Source of the DNA: an uncultured Subdoligranulum sp.
GTDB taxonomy: Bacteria > Bacillota > Clostridia > Oscillospirales > Ruminococcaceae
Assembly (NCBI GenBank): GCA_904374465.1
Contig: CAJFFY010000014.1
Location: forward strand, 1-55,012
DNA length: 55,012 nucleotides
Direction of reading: 5' to 3'
How positions within the stretch are numbered: the first letter of the stretch is position 1; every line of letters starts with the position of its first letter. The notes below the pieces were generated by a model. That model was not told where the DNA came from and did not search any database. It saw nothing but the letters and a program-made list of their open reading frames with translations. Positions 8,195 through 17,851 of this stretch are shown here, piece after piece. A program made the translations under genes and the position numbers.

Positions 8195-9796
8195 ATGCTT
8201 TTGGTTCGCAATATCCGCCTGCCGCTGTCCTGTACTGCACCCGATGCGGAGGCCATCGCGCAGGCCCTGCGTATTCTGCACCTGCCGCCCCGACGGGCGG
8301 CGACGTGCGGGGTCGCCAAATTATCGGTGGATGCCCGGCACGGCAAGCCTGTGCTGGTCTACACCATTGCGGTCACGCTCAACGACGAGGGTGAGGAATC
8401 GGCTTTGGCCGGGGCCTCGCCCTGTGTCTGTTTCACGCGGGCCCCGCAGTTTGACTTTCCGGTGGCAAAAACACCTCTGGAACATCGTCCTGTGGTGGTG
8501 GGGCTTGGCCCGGCCGGCCTGTTTGCAGCGCTGCTGCTGGCAAGGTACGGTTATCGTCCCCTGGTGCTGGAACGGGGCCCCGCCCTGGATGCCCGTGTGC
8601 GGGCGGTGCAGCGGTTTGAAGCCACCGGAGAACTGGACGAAAATGCCAACATCCAGTTCGGGGAAGGTGGTGCCGGAACCTTTTCGGACGGCAAGCTGAC
8701 CACCCGGGTGGGGGATCCTCTGTGTGCCTTTGTGACCGGGGCTTTTCTGGACCACGGTGCACCCAAGGACATTGCCTGGCGGCAGAAGCCTCACGTGGGG
8801 ACCGACCTGCTGCGCGGCGTCATCCGCAGCATTCGCGGAGAAATCGAAACCCTGGGGGGCGAGGTGCGGTTTGATACGGCGCTTACGGGGTTGCAAACCC
8901 GCAACGGTCAGCTTACCGGTATCGAGACCACGGCCGGTTCTATTCCCTGCGAAAAACTGATCCTGGCCGTGGGCCACAGTGCCCGGGACACCTTCGCTAT
9001 GCTTCATGCACAGGGGCTGCCGCTGGTCTGCAAGCCTTTTTCGGTGGGATTTCGTGCCGAACATCTGCAAACGGAAATCGAAAAAAGCCTTTACCACGGG
9101 GCGGCCGGTCATCCGGCTTTGCCGCGGGGGGAATACCAGCTCAGCCAGCACGTTTCGGGCGGGCGTTGTGTATATACCTTCTGCATGTGCCCGGGGGGCA
9201 CGGTCTGTGCCGCTGCCAGTGAGGCGGGCGGTGTGGTGACCAATGGGATGAGCCTGCACGCCCGGGACGGCCGCAACGCCAACGCGGCGGTGGTGGTCAG
9301 TGTGGATGGTAAGGACTTTGGGGAAGATCCTGCCCGTGCGGTGGCTTTTCAGCGCCGTCTGGAACAGGCGGCCTATGCCGCAGGCGGCGGGAGCTATCTG
9401 GCCCCGGCCGAGACGGTGGGCAGTTTTCTGGAAGGACGTGGCAGACTGGAACTGGATCGGGTCCGGCCCACCTATCCCCGCGGTGTGACACCCTGGGATC
9501 TTGGCAGTCTGCTGCCCCCGGAACTGGCAGGAGCTTTGCGGGAAGGGCTTGCCGCCTTTGGGCGTAAACTGGCCGCTTACCGGGCCCCCGACGGGGTGCT
9601 CACCGGCCTGGAAACCCGTACCAGCAGCCCGGTCCGGCTGCTGCGCCGGGAGGATACCTTCCAGTGCACCGAACTACAGGGGTTGTATCCCTGCGGCGAG
9701 GGCGCCGGGTACGCAGGGGGCATTATGACAGCGGCGGTGGACGGCGTGCGTTGCGCCGCAGCCCTGATGCGGGAAAGCGGACCTGCTGCACAATAA
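8195..9796 (+). CDS. FAD-dependent dehydrogenase-like protein (COG2509 type)
   Basis: This 533-residue flavoprotein has a short N-terminal domain (1-95) and then a Rossmann FAD site, VVVGLGPAGLFAALLLARYG (Gly103, Gly105, Gly108), ending in ERG. The phrase NIQFGEGGAGTFSDGKLTTR and the C-terminal YPCGEGAGYAGGIMTAAVDG match the uncharacterised FAD-dependent dehydrogenase family widespread in Firmicutes. The substrate is unknown. The ATG at 8195 is chosen because AAGGAA ends 10 bases upstream; the ATG at 8186 abuts it. It sits 22 bases after cdaR and 16 before the next gene, so it is cotranscribed, but the neighbours do not reveal its role. Confidence 0.85.
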   Translation: MLLVRNIRLPLSCTAPDAEAIAQALRILHLPPRRAATCGVAKLSVDARHGKPVLVYTIAVTLNDEGEESALAGASPCVCFTRAPQFDFPVAKTPLEHRPVVVGLGPAGLFAALLLARYGYRPLVLERGPALDARVRAVQRFEATGELDENANIQFGEGGAGTFSDGKLTTRVGDPLCAFVTGAFLDHGAPKDIAWRQKPHVGTDLLRGVIRSIRGEIETLGGEVRFDTALTGLQTRNGQLTGIETTAGSIPCEKLILAVGHSARDTFAMLHAQGLPLVCKPFSVGFRAEHLQTEIEKSLYHGAAGHPALPRGEYQLSQHVSGGRCVYTFCMCPGGTVCAAASEAGGVVTNGMSLHARDGRNANAAVVVSVDGKDFGEDPARAVAFQRRLEQAAYAAGGGSYLAPAETVGSFLEGRGRLELDRVRPTYPRGVTPWDLGSLLPPELAGALREGLAAFGRKLAAYRAPDGVLTGLETRTSSPVRLLRREDTFQCTELQGLYPCGEGAGYAGGIMTAAVDGVRCAAALMRESGPAAQ

Positions 9797-9812
9797 TGAG
9801 TGAGGAGAAGGA

Positions 9813-10964
9813 ATGGCAAGACACCCCTATGAAGAACCGTCCGGGGGATCGGACAACAAGCCGCGTTATACCGGCGTGAGTGATTTGGATGATCTGTTGC
9901 AGGATACGGTCAGTGCAGCCTCCGGAATCGGTGCCGGCGTGTTGGCCTGTCTTTCCGAAGTGTTGGGCCAGGTGGGAGATGCCATCCATGCGGCTCGTCA
10001 TACAGATGACGCGTTGCCCTTTGCCCAATGGAAGCGACGGCTGGACCGGCGTTTGCAGAACGGGCGGCAGAGCAGCGCCCTTGCGGTGGCTATCACCGGG
10101 TGGGTGCTGGCGGGATGTTTCGGTATCGCTGCCATCGTCATGTGGGCACTGGCAGCTGTGGGGCCGGAGGCGTTGGGGGTGACCCGGGAGGAATTTCTGG
10201 TGTTTCCCATTCTGATGGCCTGTTTTACCCCCATGACCGTAGGCTTTGGTATCATGGGAGGCATCGGCGTACGGCGGTACCGCTATTTCAACCGGCTGCG
10301 CCGGTATCTTCGGGTGGCTCGGGATTGGGTCTGTGATACAAACGGGCTGGCCCGGGACAGTGCGGTGCAGAAAAGTCAGGTACAGAAGGACTTGCTGCAG
10401 GCGGTGGCCGGGGGAGATCTGCCCAACGCCCGGCTGCAGGAGGATGGAACTCTGTATCTGGATTTGAACCACATTGCACCCCCGGCGCAGGCCCCGGAAG
10501 AACCCGCACCCGCGGCGGAGCCGGTGGATGATCTGGCAAAATTTGCCCGGGAGGGTACGGCATTTCTGGACTACCTGCGCGGTAGCCAGGGCAGGCTGGG
10601 AAGCGATGCCGATGCGGAACTGACGCGGATGCAGAACATCTGTGCCGCCATTTTGGCGTTTGTGCGCAGTCATCCCGGGCAGCTGCCCCGGGTTCAGCGC
10701 TTCCGGTCCTATTATCTGCCCACCACCCGTAAACTGCTGGACACCGCCCAGGGGTTGGGCAGTGCCCAGGTCCCCCATGCCCGGGAAATTCGCCGGGATA
10801 TCACAGGAATTCTGCATACGCTCAATCAGGCGTATGAAAAACTGTACGATACCCTGTTGCAGGAGGTAAGTCTCGATGTCTCCACCGAGATCGACACCCT
10901 GGAGGCCATGCTTCGACAAGATGGCCTGACCCATGATTTTGAAATGGACTTTAAAAACGGCTGA
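9813..10964 (+). CDS. XpaC-like membrane protein
   Basis: The 383-residue protein resembles the XpaC / 5-bromo-4-chloroindolyl phosphate hydrolysis family, known for two central membrane segments and a cytoplasmic C-terminal helical part. Here the segments lie at about residues 88-113 (LAVAITGWVLAGCFGIAAIV) and 120-145 (FPILMACFTPMTVGFGIMGG). The C-terminal end, ISTEIDTLEAMLRQDGL-like, is the best-recognised family feature. Residues 215-240 form a Pro/Ala linker. XpaC genes are often followed by telA (toxic-anion resistance); here recJ follows instead. The biochemical function is not established. Start 9813 has GAGGAG upstream. Confidence 0.7.
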   Translation: MARHPYEEPSGGSDNKPRYTGVSDLDDLLQDTVSAASGIGAGVLACLSEVLGQVGDAIHAARHTDDALPFAQWKRRLDRRLQNGRQSSALAVAITGWVLAGCFGIAAIVMWALAAVGPEALGVTREEFLVFPILMACFTPMTVGFGIMGGIGVRRYRYFNRLRRYLRVARDWVCDTNGLARDSAVQKSQVQKDLLQAVAGGDLPNARLQEDGTLYLDLNHIAPPAQAPEEPAPAAEPVDDLAKFAREGTAFLDYLRGSQGRLGSDADAELTRMQNICAAILAFVRSHPGQLPRVQRFRSYYLPTTRKLLDTAQGLGSAQVPHAREIRRDITGILHTLNQAYEKLYDTLLQEVSLDVSTEIDTLEAMLRQDGLTHDFEMDFKNG

Positions 10965-11001
10965 AAAAACGCAGCCGTCATACTATAAGGAGCGAACCAC
11001 C

Positions 11002-13038
11002 ATGAACTATCCAGCCTGGCAGATCAAACCGGAGGAACCGGCAGGGGAAAAGGCCCTGGCGGCAGCCGGCTGCGGTGTTTTGCTGCGCCGGGTGCTGGCA
11101 GCTCGCGGCTGTTCCGACGGGGAAGCCGCCCGGCAGCTTCTGGACCCGGAACCGCACCTTTCCGACCCGTTTCTGCTGCGCGATATGGACAAAGCGGTGG
11201 CCCGTATTGAACAGGCCGTGGAGGCAGAAGAGCAGATCGTTATCTATGGCGACTACGATGTGGACGGCATCTCCGCCACGGCCATCCTCTATGAGTGTCT
11301 GTCCAGCCAGGGAGCCCATGTGCGCTGCAAGCTCCCCACCCGCGGCAGTGGATACGGTTTGACCCGGCAGGCGTTGGACGCCTTGAAGCAAAAGGGATTC
11401 GCTCTGGTCATTACCGTGGACAACGGCATTTCGGCTCTGGAAGAAGCTGCCTATGCCCGGGAACTGGGACTGGATCTGGTTATTACCGACCACCACCTGC
11501 CCGGCGCCCGGCTGCCCGAAGCGGTGGCGGTGGTGGACCCCAAACGGGAGGACGATGGAAGCCCGTTCAAGGACCTGTGCGGTGCGGGAGTGGCTTTCAA
11601 GCTGTGTGCAGCATTGGAAGGCTGTGATCCCGCAGAACTGCTGGAAATGTATGGCGAGTTTGTGGCGCTGGGCACGGTGGCCGATGTGATGCCCCTTGTG
11701 GGAGAAAATCGTGTGTTGGTGCGGGAGGGCCTGGCCTTGCTGCAGGATACCATGCGCCCCGGCCTGCAGGCGCTGCTGGAGAGCGGCGGGTATGCCGGCA
11801 AACCGGTCACCACCGACACGGTCAGTTACGGCCTGGCACCGCGTTTGAACGCGGCAGGGCGGATGAACAATGCTGCCGTGGCCCTGAAACTGCTGCTCTG
11901 TGGGGACGAAGAACAGGCCACCGGTATTGCGGCCCGTCTGGCGGAAATCAACACCGAGCGTCAGCAGACCGAACAGGAAACCTTTGCCGAGGCATGCCGC
12001 ACCCTGGACGCCGATCCGGCCCGCCTGGGGGATCGTGTGCTGGTGGTGGCCGGGGAGGATTGGCACCCCGGGGTCATCGGCATTGTGGCGGCCCGCCTGA
12101 TGGAGCGGTATCACCGTCCAGCCATTGTGATCTCACTGCACGAGGGCGAGGGCCGGGGCAGCGGCCGTGCCCCGGACCGGTTTGATCTGCACGGTGCGCT
12201 GGAAGGTTGTGCCGGGTATCTGATCCGGTTCGGCGGTCATGCGGCGGCGGCCGGTCTGGAAATTGAGGAAGAAAAACTACCGGCCTTCCGCCAGGCCATC
12301 AACGAGTGGGCGGTAGCCCATACTGCCAGTACCGGTCCGGCCACACTGCAGCTGGACGCGGTGGTGGAACTGGGGGAACTCACACTGGAAAATGTGCAGG
12401 AACTGGGGCGTCTGGCACCTTTTGGACGGGAAAATCCCACACCGGTCCTGCTGGTCCAAAACGCGGTGGTGGACGGCGTGTGGGCGATGGGGGCTGAGGG
12501 ACGTCACACCCGTGTACGGCTGCGGCAGGGAAACCATACGCTGTTTGCCTCGGTGTTCGGCACAGCCCCGCAACAGTTTGCCTACCCGGTGGGGAGCCAG
12601 GTGGAAGCAGCGCTGGAGGTCTCGGTTTTCGTGGGGCGCAACGGTCCCATGGTATCGGCCCATCTCAAGGCAATCCGCCCCGCCAATCTGACCAATATGC
12701 CCAGCGAGCAGGCTTCCTGGTTTGAAACCTTCACCACGGGAGGCGTATTGGAACCGGACCGCGCCCGGGCATTGCTGCCGGAGCGGGCCGACACGGTACA
12801 ACTGTATAAACAGATCCGCAGCGGGCAGGTGTTTGCGGCAGATCTGCAACCGGTTTTTGCGGCACAGGGACCGGAGAACGCCGGCAAAACGCTGGTCAGC
12901 CTGGCAGCACTGCGGGAGCTGGGACTGATCGAGGAGCAGGCGGGACGCTGGTTGCCGGTACCTGTCACTGAAAAGCAGGATCTGGCATCGGCACCGGTGT
13001 TGCGCAGGCTGGCACAGCAAGCCGCAGAGCGGCACTGA
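11002..13038 (+). CDS. recJ: RecJ single-strand 5'-3' exonuclease
   Basis: RecJ degrades single-stranded DNA 5' to 3' in recombination and mismatch or base-excision repair. The 678-residue protein has the DHH phosphoesterase motifs DYDVDG (Asp84, Asp86, Asp88), VDNGIS (Asp140) and TDHHLPG (163-165), the DHHA1 motif RFGGHAAAAG near residue 413, an OB-fold region after it, and a longer C-terminal extension that includes the last 130 residues. ATG 11002 follows ATAAGGAGC. In Bacillus recJ-apt-relA-dtd are neighbours; here recJ is followed by rel at 25 bases with apt missing. Confidence 0.94.
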   Translation: MNYPAWQIKPEEPAGEKALAAAGCGVLLRRVLAARGCSDGEAARQLLDPEPHLSDPFLLRDMDKAVARIEQAVEAEEQIVIYGDYDVDGISATAILYECLSSQGAHVRCKLPTRGSGYGLTRQALDALKQKGFALVITVDNGISALEEAAYARELGLDLVITDHHLPGARLPEAVAVVDPKREDDGSPFKDLCGAGVAFKLCAALEGCDPAELLEMYGEFVALGTVADVMPLVGENRVLVREGLALLQDTMRPGLQALLESGGYAGKPVTTDTVSYGLAPRLNAAGRMNNAAVALKLLLCGDEEQATGIAARLAEINTERQQTEQETFAEACRTLDADPARLGDRVLVVAGEDWHPGVIGIVAARLMERYHRPAIVISLHEGEGRGSGRAPDRFDLHGALEGCAGYLIRFGGHAAAAGLEIEEEKLPAFRQAINEWAVAHTASTGPATLQLDAVVELGELTLENVQELGRLAPFGRENPTPVLLVQNAVVDGVWAMGAEGRHTRVRLRQGNHTLFASVFGTAPQQFAYPVGSQVEAALEVSVFVGRNGPMVSAHLKAIRPANLTNMPSEQASWFETFTTGGVLEPDRARALLPERADTVQLYKQIRSGQVFAADLQPVFAAQGPENAGKTLVSLAALRELGLIEEQAGRWLPVPVTEKQDLASAPVLRRLAQQAAERH

Positions 13039-13062
13039 GAGCACAAAGGGGGAGAAATTCGA

Positions 13063-15267
13063 ATGGCAACCAACGAACCGACGAAAGATGGCAAGATGGC
13101 AGAGGAAGTCAAGATGCCCATCACCTATGAAGATCTGAAAAAGGATATGGTCGACAGCGGCCGTCCCTATGACTTTGCCATGATCGACCGTGCCTACGCG
13201 CTGGCCGAGCAAGCCCACGGCGGGCAGCGGCGGCGCAGTGGGGAGCCGTATATCTGTCATCCCCTGTCCGTGGCACGGATCCTGGTGGAACTGGGAATGG
13301 ACAGCGAGAGCATTGCGGCCGCTCTCATGCATGATGTGGCCGAAGATACCCCGGTTTCAGTGGCGGAAATCAAACAGAAGTTCGGCCCCGAAGTGGCCCT
13401 TCTGGTGGATGGTGTCACCAAACTGACACAGATCAAGTTTTCCAACGTGGAAGATCGCCAGGCGGAAAACCTGCGCAAGATGCTGCTGGCCATGAGCCAG
13501 GATGTGCGGGTTATGATCATCAAGCTGTGCGACCGCCTGCACAATATGCGCACCGGGGATGCCTGGCCGGAGCAGAAACGCCGGGACAAGGCTTTGGAAA
13601 CCATGGAGGTGTATGCCCCCATCGCCCACCGGCTGGGTATCTCCAACATCAAGGAGGAACTGGAAGACCGCAGCCTGCATTACCTGGACCCCATTGGGTA
13701 TGAGACCATCCGGGACCTGCTGAACAAACACGGGGATGAGTTCCTGCATACCGTCTGCCATACCATCGCCCGGCATCTGGCGGAAAACGGCATTCCCAAA
13801 GCAACCATCCGCCACCGGGTCAAGAGCATCTACGGCATCTACCGCAAAATGTATATGCAGAACAAGGATTTTGAGGAAATCTACGATGTGTACGCCGTGC
13901 GCATCATCCTGGAAAACGTGCCGGAATGCTATACGGCGCTGGGCCTGATCCACGATATGTACCATCCGCTGCCCAACCGCTTCAAGGACTACATTTCCAC
14001 TCCCAAACCCAACGGCTACCAGAGTCTGCACACCACCGTCATCGGGCGGGAAGCCATTCCGTTTGAAGTACAGATCCGCACCTGGGATATGGACCGCATG
14101 GCGGAATACGGTATTGCTGCCCACTGGAAGTACAAGGCCGGCATCACCGGCAGCTCCAACGATAAGCTGGATGAGCGGCTGGCCTGGGTACGGCAGCTGT
14201 TGGAGAGTCAGCGCTCCAGTGCCGATGCCACCGATCTGCTCAGCGACATCAAGAGTGACCTGCTGCCCGAGGAAGTGTTTGCCTTCACCCCCCGGGGCGA
14301 TGTGATCAATCTGCCGGCGGGGGCCACCGTCATCGATTTTGCCTACGCCATTCACTCGGCGGTGGGCAACCGAATGATCGGTGCCAAGGTCAACAACCGC
14401 ATTGTTTCCATCGACCATAAGGTGCAGACCGGTGAAATCATCGAGATCCTCACCGGCCCGGAAAACCGCGGCCCCAGCCGGGACTGGCTGAACATCGTCA
14501 AGACCAGCGAGGCCAAGAACAAGATCCGCAACTGGTTCAAGAAGGAGCGGCGGGAGGAAAACATCGAGGAAGGCCGCAACGCCCTGGAACGGGAGCTACG
14601 CCGCAATATGATTGTCCTCACCGACGAACAGCGTGCCCCCTTTATGGAGAACCTGGCCCGGCGCAACCACTGCAATACGGTGGACGAAATGTACGGTGCC
14701 ATCGGCTACGGCGGGTTGCAGCTTTCCCGCATGCTCTCCAAGATCAAGGAGGAGTATGCAAAGCTCAAGGAAACCGAACCCAAGCCCATCACGGTGGAGC
14801 TCAAACGGATGCACTCTTCCGACGGTGTGGTGGTGGAAGGCATTGACAACTGTCCCATCAAATTTGCCAAGTGTTGTTCGCCGCTGCCCGGGGACGATAT
14901 TATTGGGTTTGTCACCCGCGGCTTCGGTGTTTCCATCCACAAACGGGATTGCGCCAACGTGCGGGAAAGCATGCGGCACCCCGAAAATGCCGACCGCTGG
15001 GTTCGTGCCTACTGGGCGGATGATGCCAAGGAAAACTATAAGGCGTCGCTGGAACTCACCTGTATGGACCGCGCCAATCTGGTCTCCGACATTGCGCTGG
15101 CGCTGGGGGATATGCGGGTGCCCATCTACTCCCTGATGGCCCGCGCCGCCGAACAGGGCCGCGCTCGGATGAGCCTGACGGTAGGCATCACCAACACCGA
15201 ACATCTCAACAATGTGGTGGCACGGCTGAAAAAGGTCAAGGATGTGATCAGCGTGATCCGTAGCTGA
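13063..15267 (+). CDS. rel: Rel bifunctional (p)ppGpp synthetase/hydrolase
   Basis: The 734-residue Rel controls the stringent response by making and degrading (p)ppGpp. The HD hydrolase domain (about 40-190) keeps HDVAEDT (His90-Asp91, Glu94-Asp95), so hydrolysis should be active. The synthetase domain (about 230-360) has YDVYAVRIIL, the YISTPKPNGYQSLHT loop and RTWDMDRMAEYGIAAHWKYK. A TGS domain (about 400-465, VFAFTPRGDVINLPAGAT), a zinc-finger/helical region with CCSPLPGD, and a C-terminal ACT domain (about 655-734) follow. It is of normal length. It sits between recJ and dtd in the same order as in Bacillus, minus apt, in a run that also holds cdaA. Confidence 0.95.
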   Translation: MATNEPTKDGKMAEEVKMPITYEDLKKDMVDSGRPYDFAMIDRAYALAEQAHGGQRRRSGEPYICHPLSVARILVELGMDSESIAAALMHDVAEDTPVSVAEIKQKFGPEVALLVDGVTKLTQIKFSNVEDRQAENLRKMLLAMSQDVRVMIIKLCDRLHNMRTGDAWPEQKRRDKALETMEVYAPIAHRLGISNIKEELEDRSLHYLDPIGYETIRDLLNKHGDEFLHTVCHTIARHLAENGIPKATIRHRVKSIYGIYRKMYMQNKDFEEIYDVYAVRIILENVPECYTALGLIHDMYHPLPNRFKDYISTPKPNGYQSLHTTVIGREAIPFEVQIRTWDMDRMAEYGIAAHWKYKAGITGSSNDKLDERLAWVRQLLESQRSSADATDLLSDIKSDLLPEEVFAFTPRGDVINLPAGATVIDFAYAIHSAVGNRMIGAKVNNRIVSIDHKVQTGEIIEILTGPENRGPSRDWLNIVKTSEAKNKIRNWFKKERREENIEEGRNALERELRRNMIVLTDEQRAPFMENLARRNHCNTVDEMYGAIGYGGLQLSRMLSKIKEEYAKLKETEPKPITVELKRMHSSDGVVVEGIDNCPIKFAKCCSPLPGDDIIGFVTRGFGVSIHKRDCANVRESMRHPENADRWVRAYWADDAKENYKASLELTCMDRANLVSDIALALGDMRVPIYSLMARAAEQGRARMSLTVGITNTEHLNNVVARLKKVKDVISVIRS

Positions 15268-15286
15268 ACCAAAGGAGAAAGCAACC

Positions 15287-15742
15287 ATGCGAGCAGTGAT
15301 TCAACGGGTGACCGAGGCTTCGGTCACTGTCAACGGCGGCCCGGCCCGCTGCATCGGTCCGGGGCTGGTGATTCTGTTGGGCGTGCGGGAAACCGACCAG
15401 GCTGCCATTGTTCCTAAACTGGCGGAAAAATGTGCGCATCTGCGTATTTTCGAGGATGACGCCGGTAAACTCAACCGCAGCGCCGTGGAACTGGGCTACG
15501 AAGCGCTGGTGGTGTCCAACTTTACGCTGTATGGCGACACCGCCAAAGGCAAGCGTCCCAGTTTCAGCCATGCCGCCAAAGCCGATCTGGCGGTGCCTTG
15601 CTACGAGCAGTTCCTCGAGGAACTGGGACATCAGGGACTGAAATCCGTGCAACACGGAGAGTTTGGCGCCGATATGCAGGTGCGCCTGCTCAATGACGGG
15701 CCGGTCACCATCGTGATCGACACCGATGAATGGAAAAAATAG
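15287..15742 (+). CDS. dtd: D-aminoacyl-tRNA deacylase
   Basis: Dtd hydrolyses D-aminoacyl-tRNAs (and Gly-tRNA-Ala), acting as a chirality checkpoint. The 151-residue protein begins MRAVIQRVTEASVTVNG, contains SNFTLYGDTAKGKRPSF and ends with GPVTIVIDT, the motifs that form the active-site cleft between two subunits. The length matches the usual 145-150 residues. It follows rel by 19 bases and precedes an MBL hydrolase by 12, in the common rel-dtd-MBL order. Confidence 0.94.
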   Translation: MRAVIQRVTEASVTVNGGPARCIGPGLVILLGVRETDQAAIVPKLAEKCAHLRIFEDDAGKLNRSAVELGYEALVVSNFTLYGDTAKGKRPSFSHAAKADLAVPCYEQFLEELGHQGLKSVQHGEFGADMQVRLLNDGPVTIVIDTDEWKK

Positions 15743-15754
15743 GAGGGACCTTCC

Positions 15755-16360
15755 ATGAAGATCCAGCACATTCCGGGGCAACCCCCGCTGTACACCAACA
15801 CCTTTTTGATTACCACCGATGCCGGCCACGGCATCATTGTGGACCCGGCGGCTATGCCGCAGGCCTATTTGGACGCATTGCAGGCGGAAGGCGCGCAGCT
15901 GACTCACCTGCTGATGACCCATGGTCACCATGACCATGTGGGGGCGGTGGCTGCGCTGCGCAAGGCCACCGGTTGCAAGGCCTACATGGATGTCCGGGAT
16001 GCGGTGGGCAGTCAGATGCTCCCCCTGACCCGGGACCTGGTGGACGAAGACTGGCCCACGGATGGGGTTTTGCAGATCGATGATCTGACCTTCCGCATTT
16101 ATCATACACCGGGACACACACCGGGCAGCGTTTGCCTGTCTTTGGGCAATCTGCTGTTCAGCGGGGATACACTGTTTGCGGGGTCCTGCGGGCGCACCGA
16201 CCTGCCCGGCGGCAGCATGCAGCAGATGCAGCAAAGTCTTTCGCTTTTGGCAGGGCTGCCCTTGTCCGACGACACGCAGGTACTGCCCGGCCATGAGGCC
16301 TTTTCCACCATGGGGCGGGAACGCCGCTCCAACCCGTACCTCAACGGTGCGTGGTTCTGA
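15755..16360 (+). CDS. Metallo-beta-lactamase-fold hydrolase
   Basis: The 201-residue protein has the MBL metal motif THGHHDH (His56, His58, Asp60, His61), a later TPGHTPGS, SGDTLFAGSCGRTD and a terminal LPGHEAFSTMGRE. These are the signatures of the glyoxalase-II-like subgroup, which binds two metal ions. The true substrate is unknown; hydroxyacylglutathione or another thioester is only a family-level guess, as clostridia usually lack glutathione. Its position after dtd is common in Firmicutes. Start 15755 follows GGAGGGA. Confidence 0.88.
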   Translation: MKIQHIPGQPPLYTNTFLITTDAGHGIIVDPAAMPQAYLDALQAEGAQLTHLLMTHGHHDHVGAVAALRKATGCKAYMDVRDAVGSQMLPLTRDLVDEDWPTDGVLQIDDLTFRIYHTPGHTPGSVCLSLGNLLFSGDTLFAGSCGRTDLPGGSMQQMQQSLSLLAGLPLSDDTQVLPGHEAFSTMGRERRSNPYLNGAWF

Positions 16361-16390
16361 GCAACCCACCAAAGCAAGGAGAATTTGTCT

Positions 16391-17851
16391 ATGCAGATCG
16401 TTTTGCGCGGCGCAGCCGCCGGATACGAAGCGGAGCATACCGCTCGCCTCTTTTTTCCCGGCGCCGAAAAAGCGGTGCAGCTGCCCGAAACGGGCGACTT
16501 TGTGCTGGCTGTCAGCCATGAAAAAACCGATTTTGTCCTGTTGCGCCGGGGAACTTCCCTCTGCTGGCGTACGGCGGAGCGTGCCCCCGACGCCGATGCG
16601 GAATACGCGCTGTGCAGCCTTCTGTACACACTGCTGCGACAGGAAACGGGGCAAAACCCTCCTTGGGGCATGATGACCGGGGTGCGTCCGGTGCGCATCA
16701 TCCATGATCTGCGGGCGATGGGCGCCACGGAAGCCCAGATCGAGGAAAGGTTCCTGGGGCATTTTGCCTGCTCGCCGGAAAAATTCCACCTGGCCCGGGA
16801 AATTGCGGACCGGCAGCGCCCGGTACTGGCGGGGGCTGATCCCATGGACTGCAGCGTTTATGCAGGCATTCCGTTTTGCCCCACCCGGTGCAGTTATTGC
16901 AGCTTTGTCTCCCGTACCGTGGGGGATAAGGCCACCCAGGCGCTGGTGCAGCCCTATGTGGATAAGCTCTGCCGGGAACTGACGGCCATACGGCAGACGG
17001 TGGATCACTGCGGACTGCGCATTCGTACCTTCTATATCGGCGGCGGTACCCCCACCAGCCTTTCGGCAGCCCAGCTGGAGCAACTGATGGCCCATATTGC
17101 CAACACCTTTGATCTGGCCGCTCTGGACGAGTATACCGTGGAAGCGGGACGCCCCGACTGTACCGACGCTGAAAAGCTGCGCATTCTTAAAAAATACGGT
17201 GCCACAAGAATTTCCATCAACCCACAGACCTTCTCTGACCAGGTGCTGCGCAATATTGGCCGGTGCCATACCGCACAGGATATCGTGGATTGCTTCCGGG
17301 AGGCTCGGGCAGCGGGACATGACAACATCAATATGGACCTGATTGCCGGTTTGCCCGGTGATACGGTGGAGGGGTTCGCGCATAGTCTGGAACAGGCCAT
17401 TTCCCTGGAGCCGGAGAACATTACCGTACACACCCTTACGCTGAAGCGCGCCTCCAACCTGGTGGTGGAACATCGGGCTGCCGCCTACGACGATGTGGCG
17501 GCCATGCTGGCACGCTGTACGGCCCTGGAGGCAGCCGGATACCAGCCCTACTATCTCTACCGCCAGAAGGGGACCTTACAGAACCTGGAAAACATCGGTT
17601 GGTCCAAGCCCGGCAAGGCTTGCCTGTACAACATTTACATTATGGAGGAGATCCATTCCATTCTTTCGGCAGGGGCCGGGGGATCTACCAAGCTGGTCAT
17701 CCCCGGCAAACGACACGGCAAGATTGAACGGATCTTCAATTTCAAGTATCCCACCGAGTACATCGACCGCTTTGATGAAATTTTGGCCCGCAAGCAGGGC
17801 GTGGAGGATTTCTATGAACGTTGCGCAGCGCAAACGCTTTGTCAGCCGTGA
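16391..17851 (+). CDS. hemZ: HemZ, coproporphyrinogen dehydrogenase-like radical SAM enzyme
   Basis: The 486-residue protein has a radical-SAM cluster motif FCPTRCSYCSF (Cys163, Cys167, Cys170), preceded by an extra N-terminal domain of about 155 residues as in HemZ and unlike HemN. Downstream, YIGGGTPTSL, NINMDLIAGLPGD and NIYIMEEIHSILSAGAGGSTKL are HemN/HemZ-family phrases. The family converts coproporphyrinogen III to protoporphyrinogen IX without oxygen, but no other haem genes are in the window. ATG 16391 lies 9 bases after AAGGAG; TTG 16385 is too close. Its 3' end overlaps the next gene by 38 bases. Confidence 0.88.
   Translation: MQIVLRGAAAGYEAEHTARLFFPGAEKAVQLPETGDFVLAVSHEKTDFVLLRRGTSLCWRTAERAPDADAEYALCSLLYTLLRQETGQNPPWGMMTGVRPVRIIHDLRAMGATEAQIEERFLGHFACSPEKFHLAREIADRQRPVLAGADPMDCSVYAGIPFCPTRCSYCSFVSRTVGDKATQALVQPYVDKLCRELTAIRQTVDHCGLRIRTFYIGGGTPTSLSAAQLEQLMAHIANTFDLAALDEYTVEAGRPDCTDAEKLRILKKYGATRISINPQTFSDQVLRNIGRCHTAQDIVDCFREARAAGHDNINMDLIAGLPGDTVEGFAHSLEQAISLEPENITVHTLTLKRASNLVVEHRAAAYDDVAAMLARCTALEAAGYQPYYLYRQKGTLQNLENIGWSKPGKACLYNIYIMEEIHSILSAGAGGSTKLVIPGKRHGKIERIFNFKYPTEYIDRFDEILARKQGVEDFYERCAAQTLCQP

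Noticed and set aside
10956..10978. Hairpin ACGGCTG/CAGCCGT at the XpaC-recJ junction as a terminator
   Set aside because: The stem is only 7 bp with a 9-base loop and no T run; it may affect RNA stability but not end transcription.
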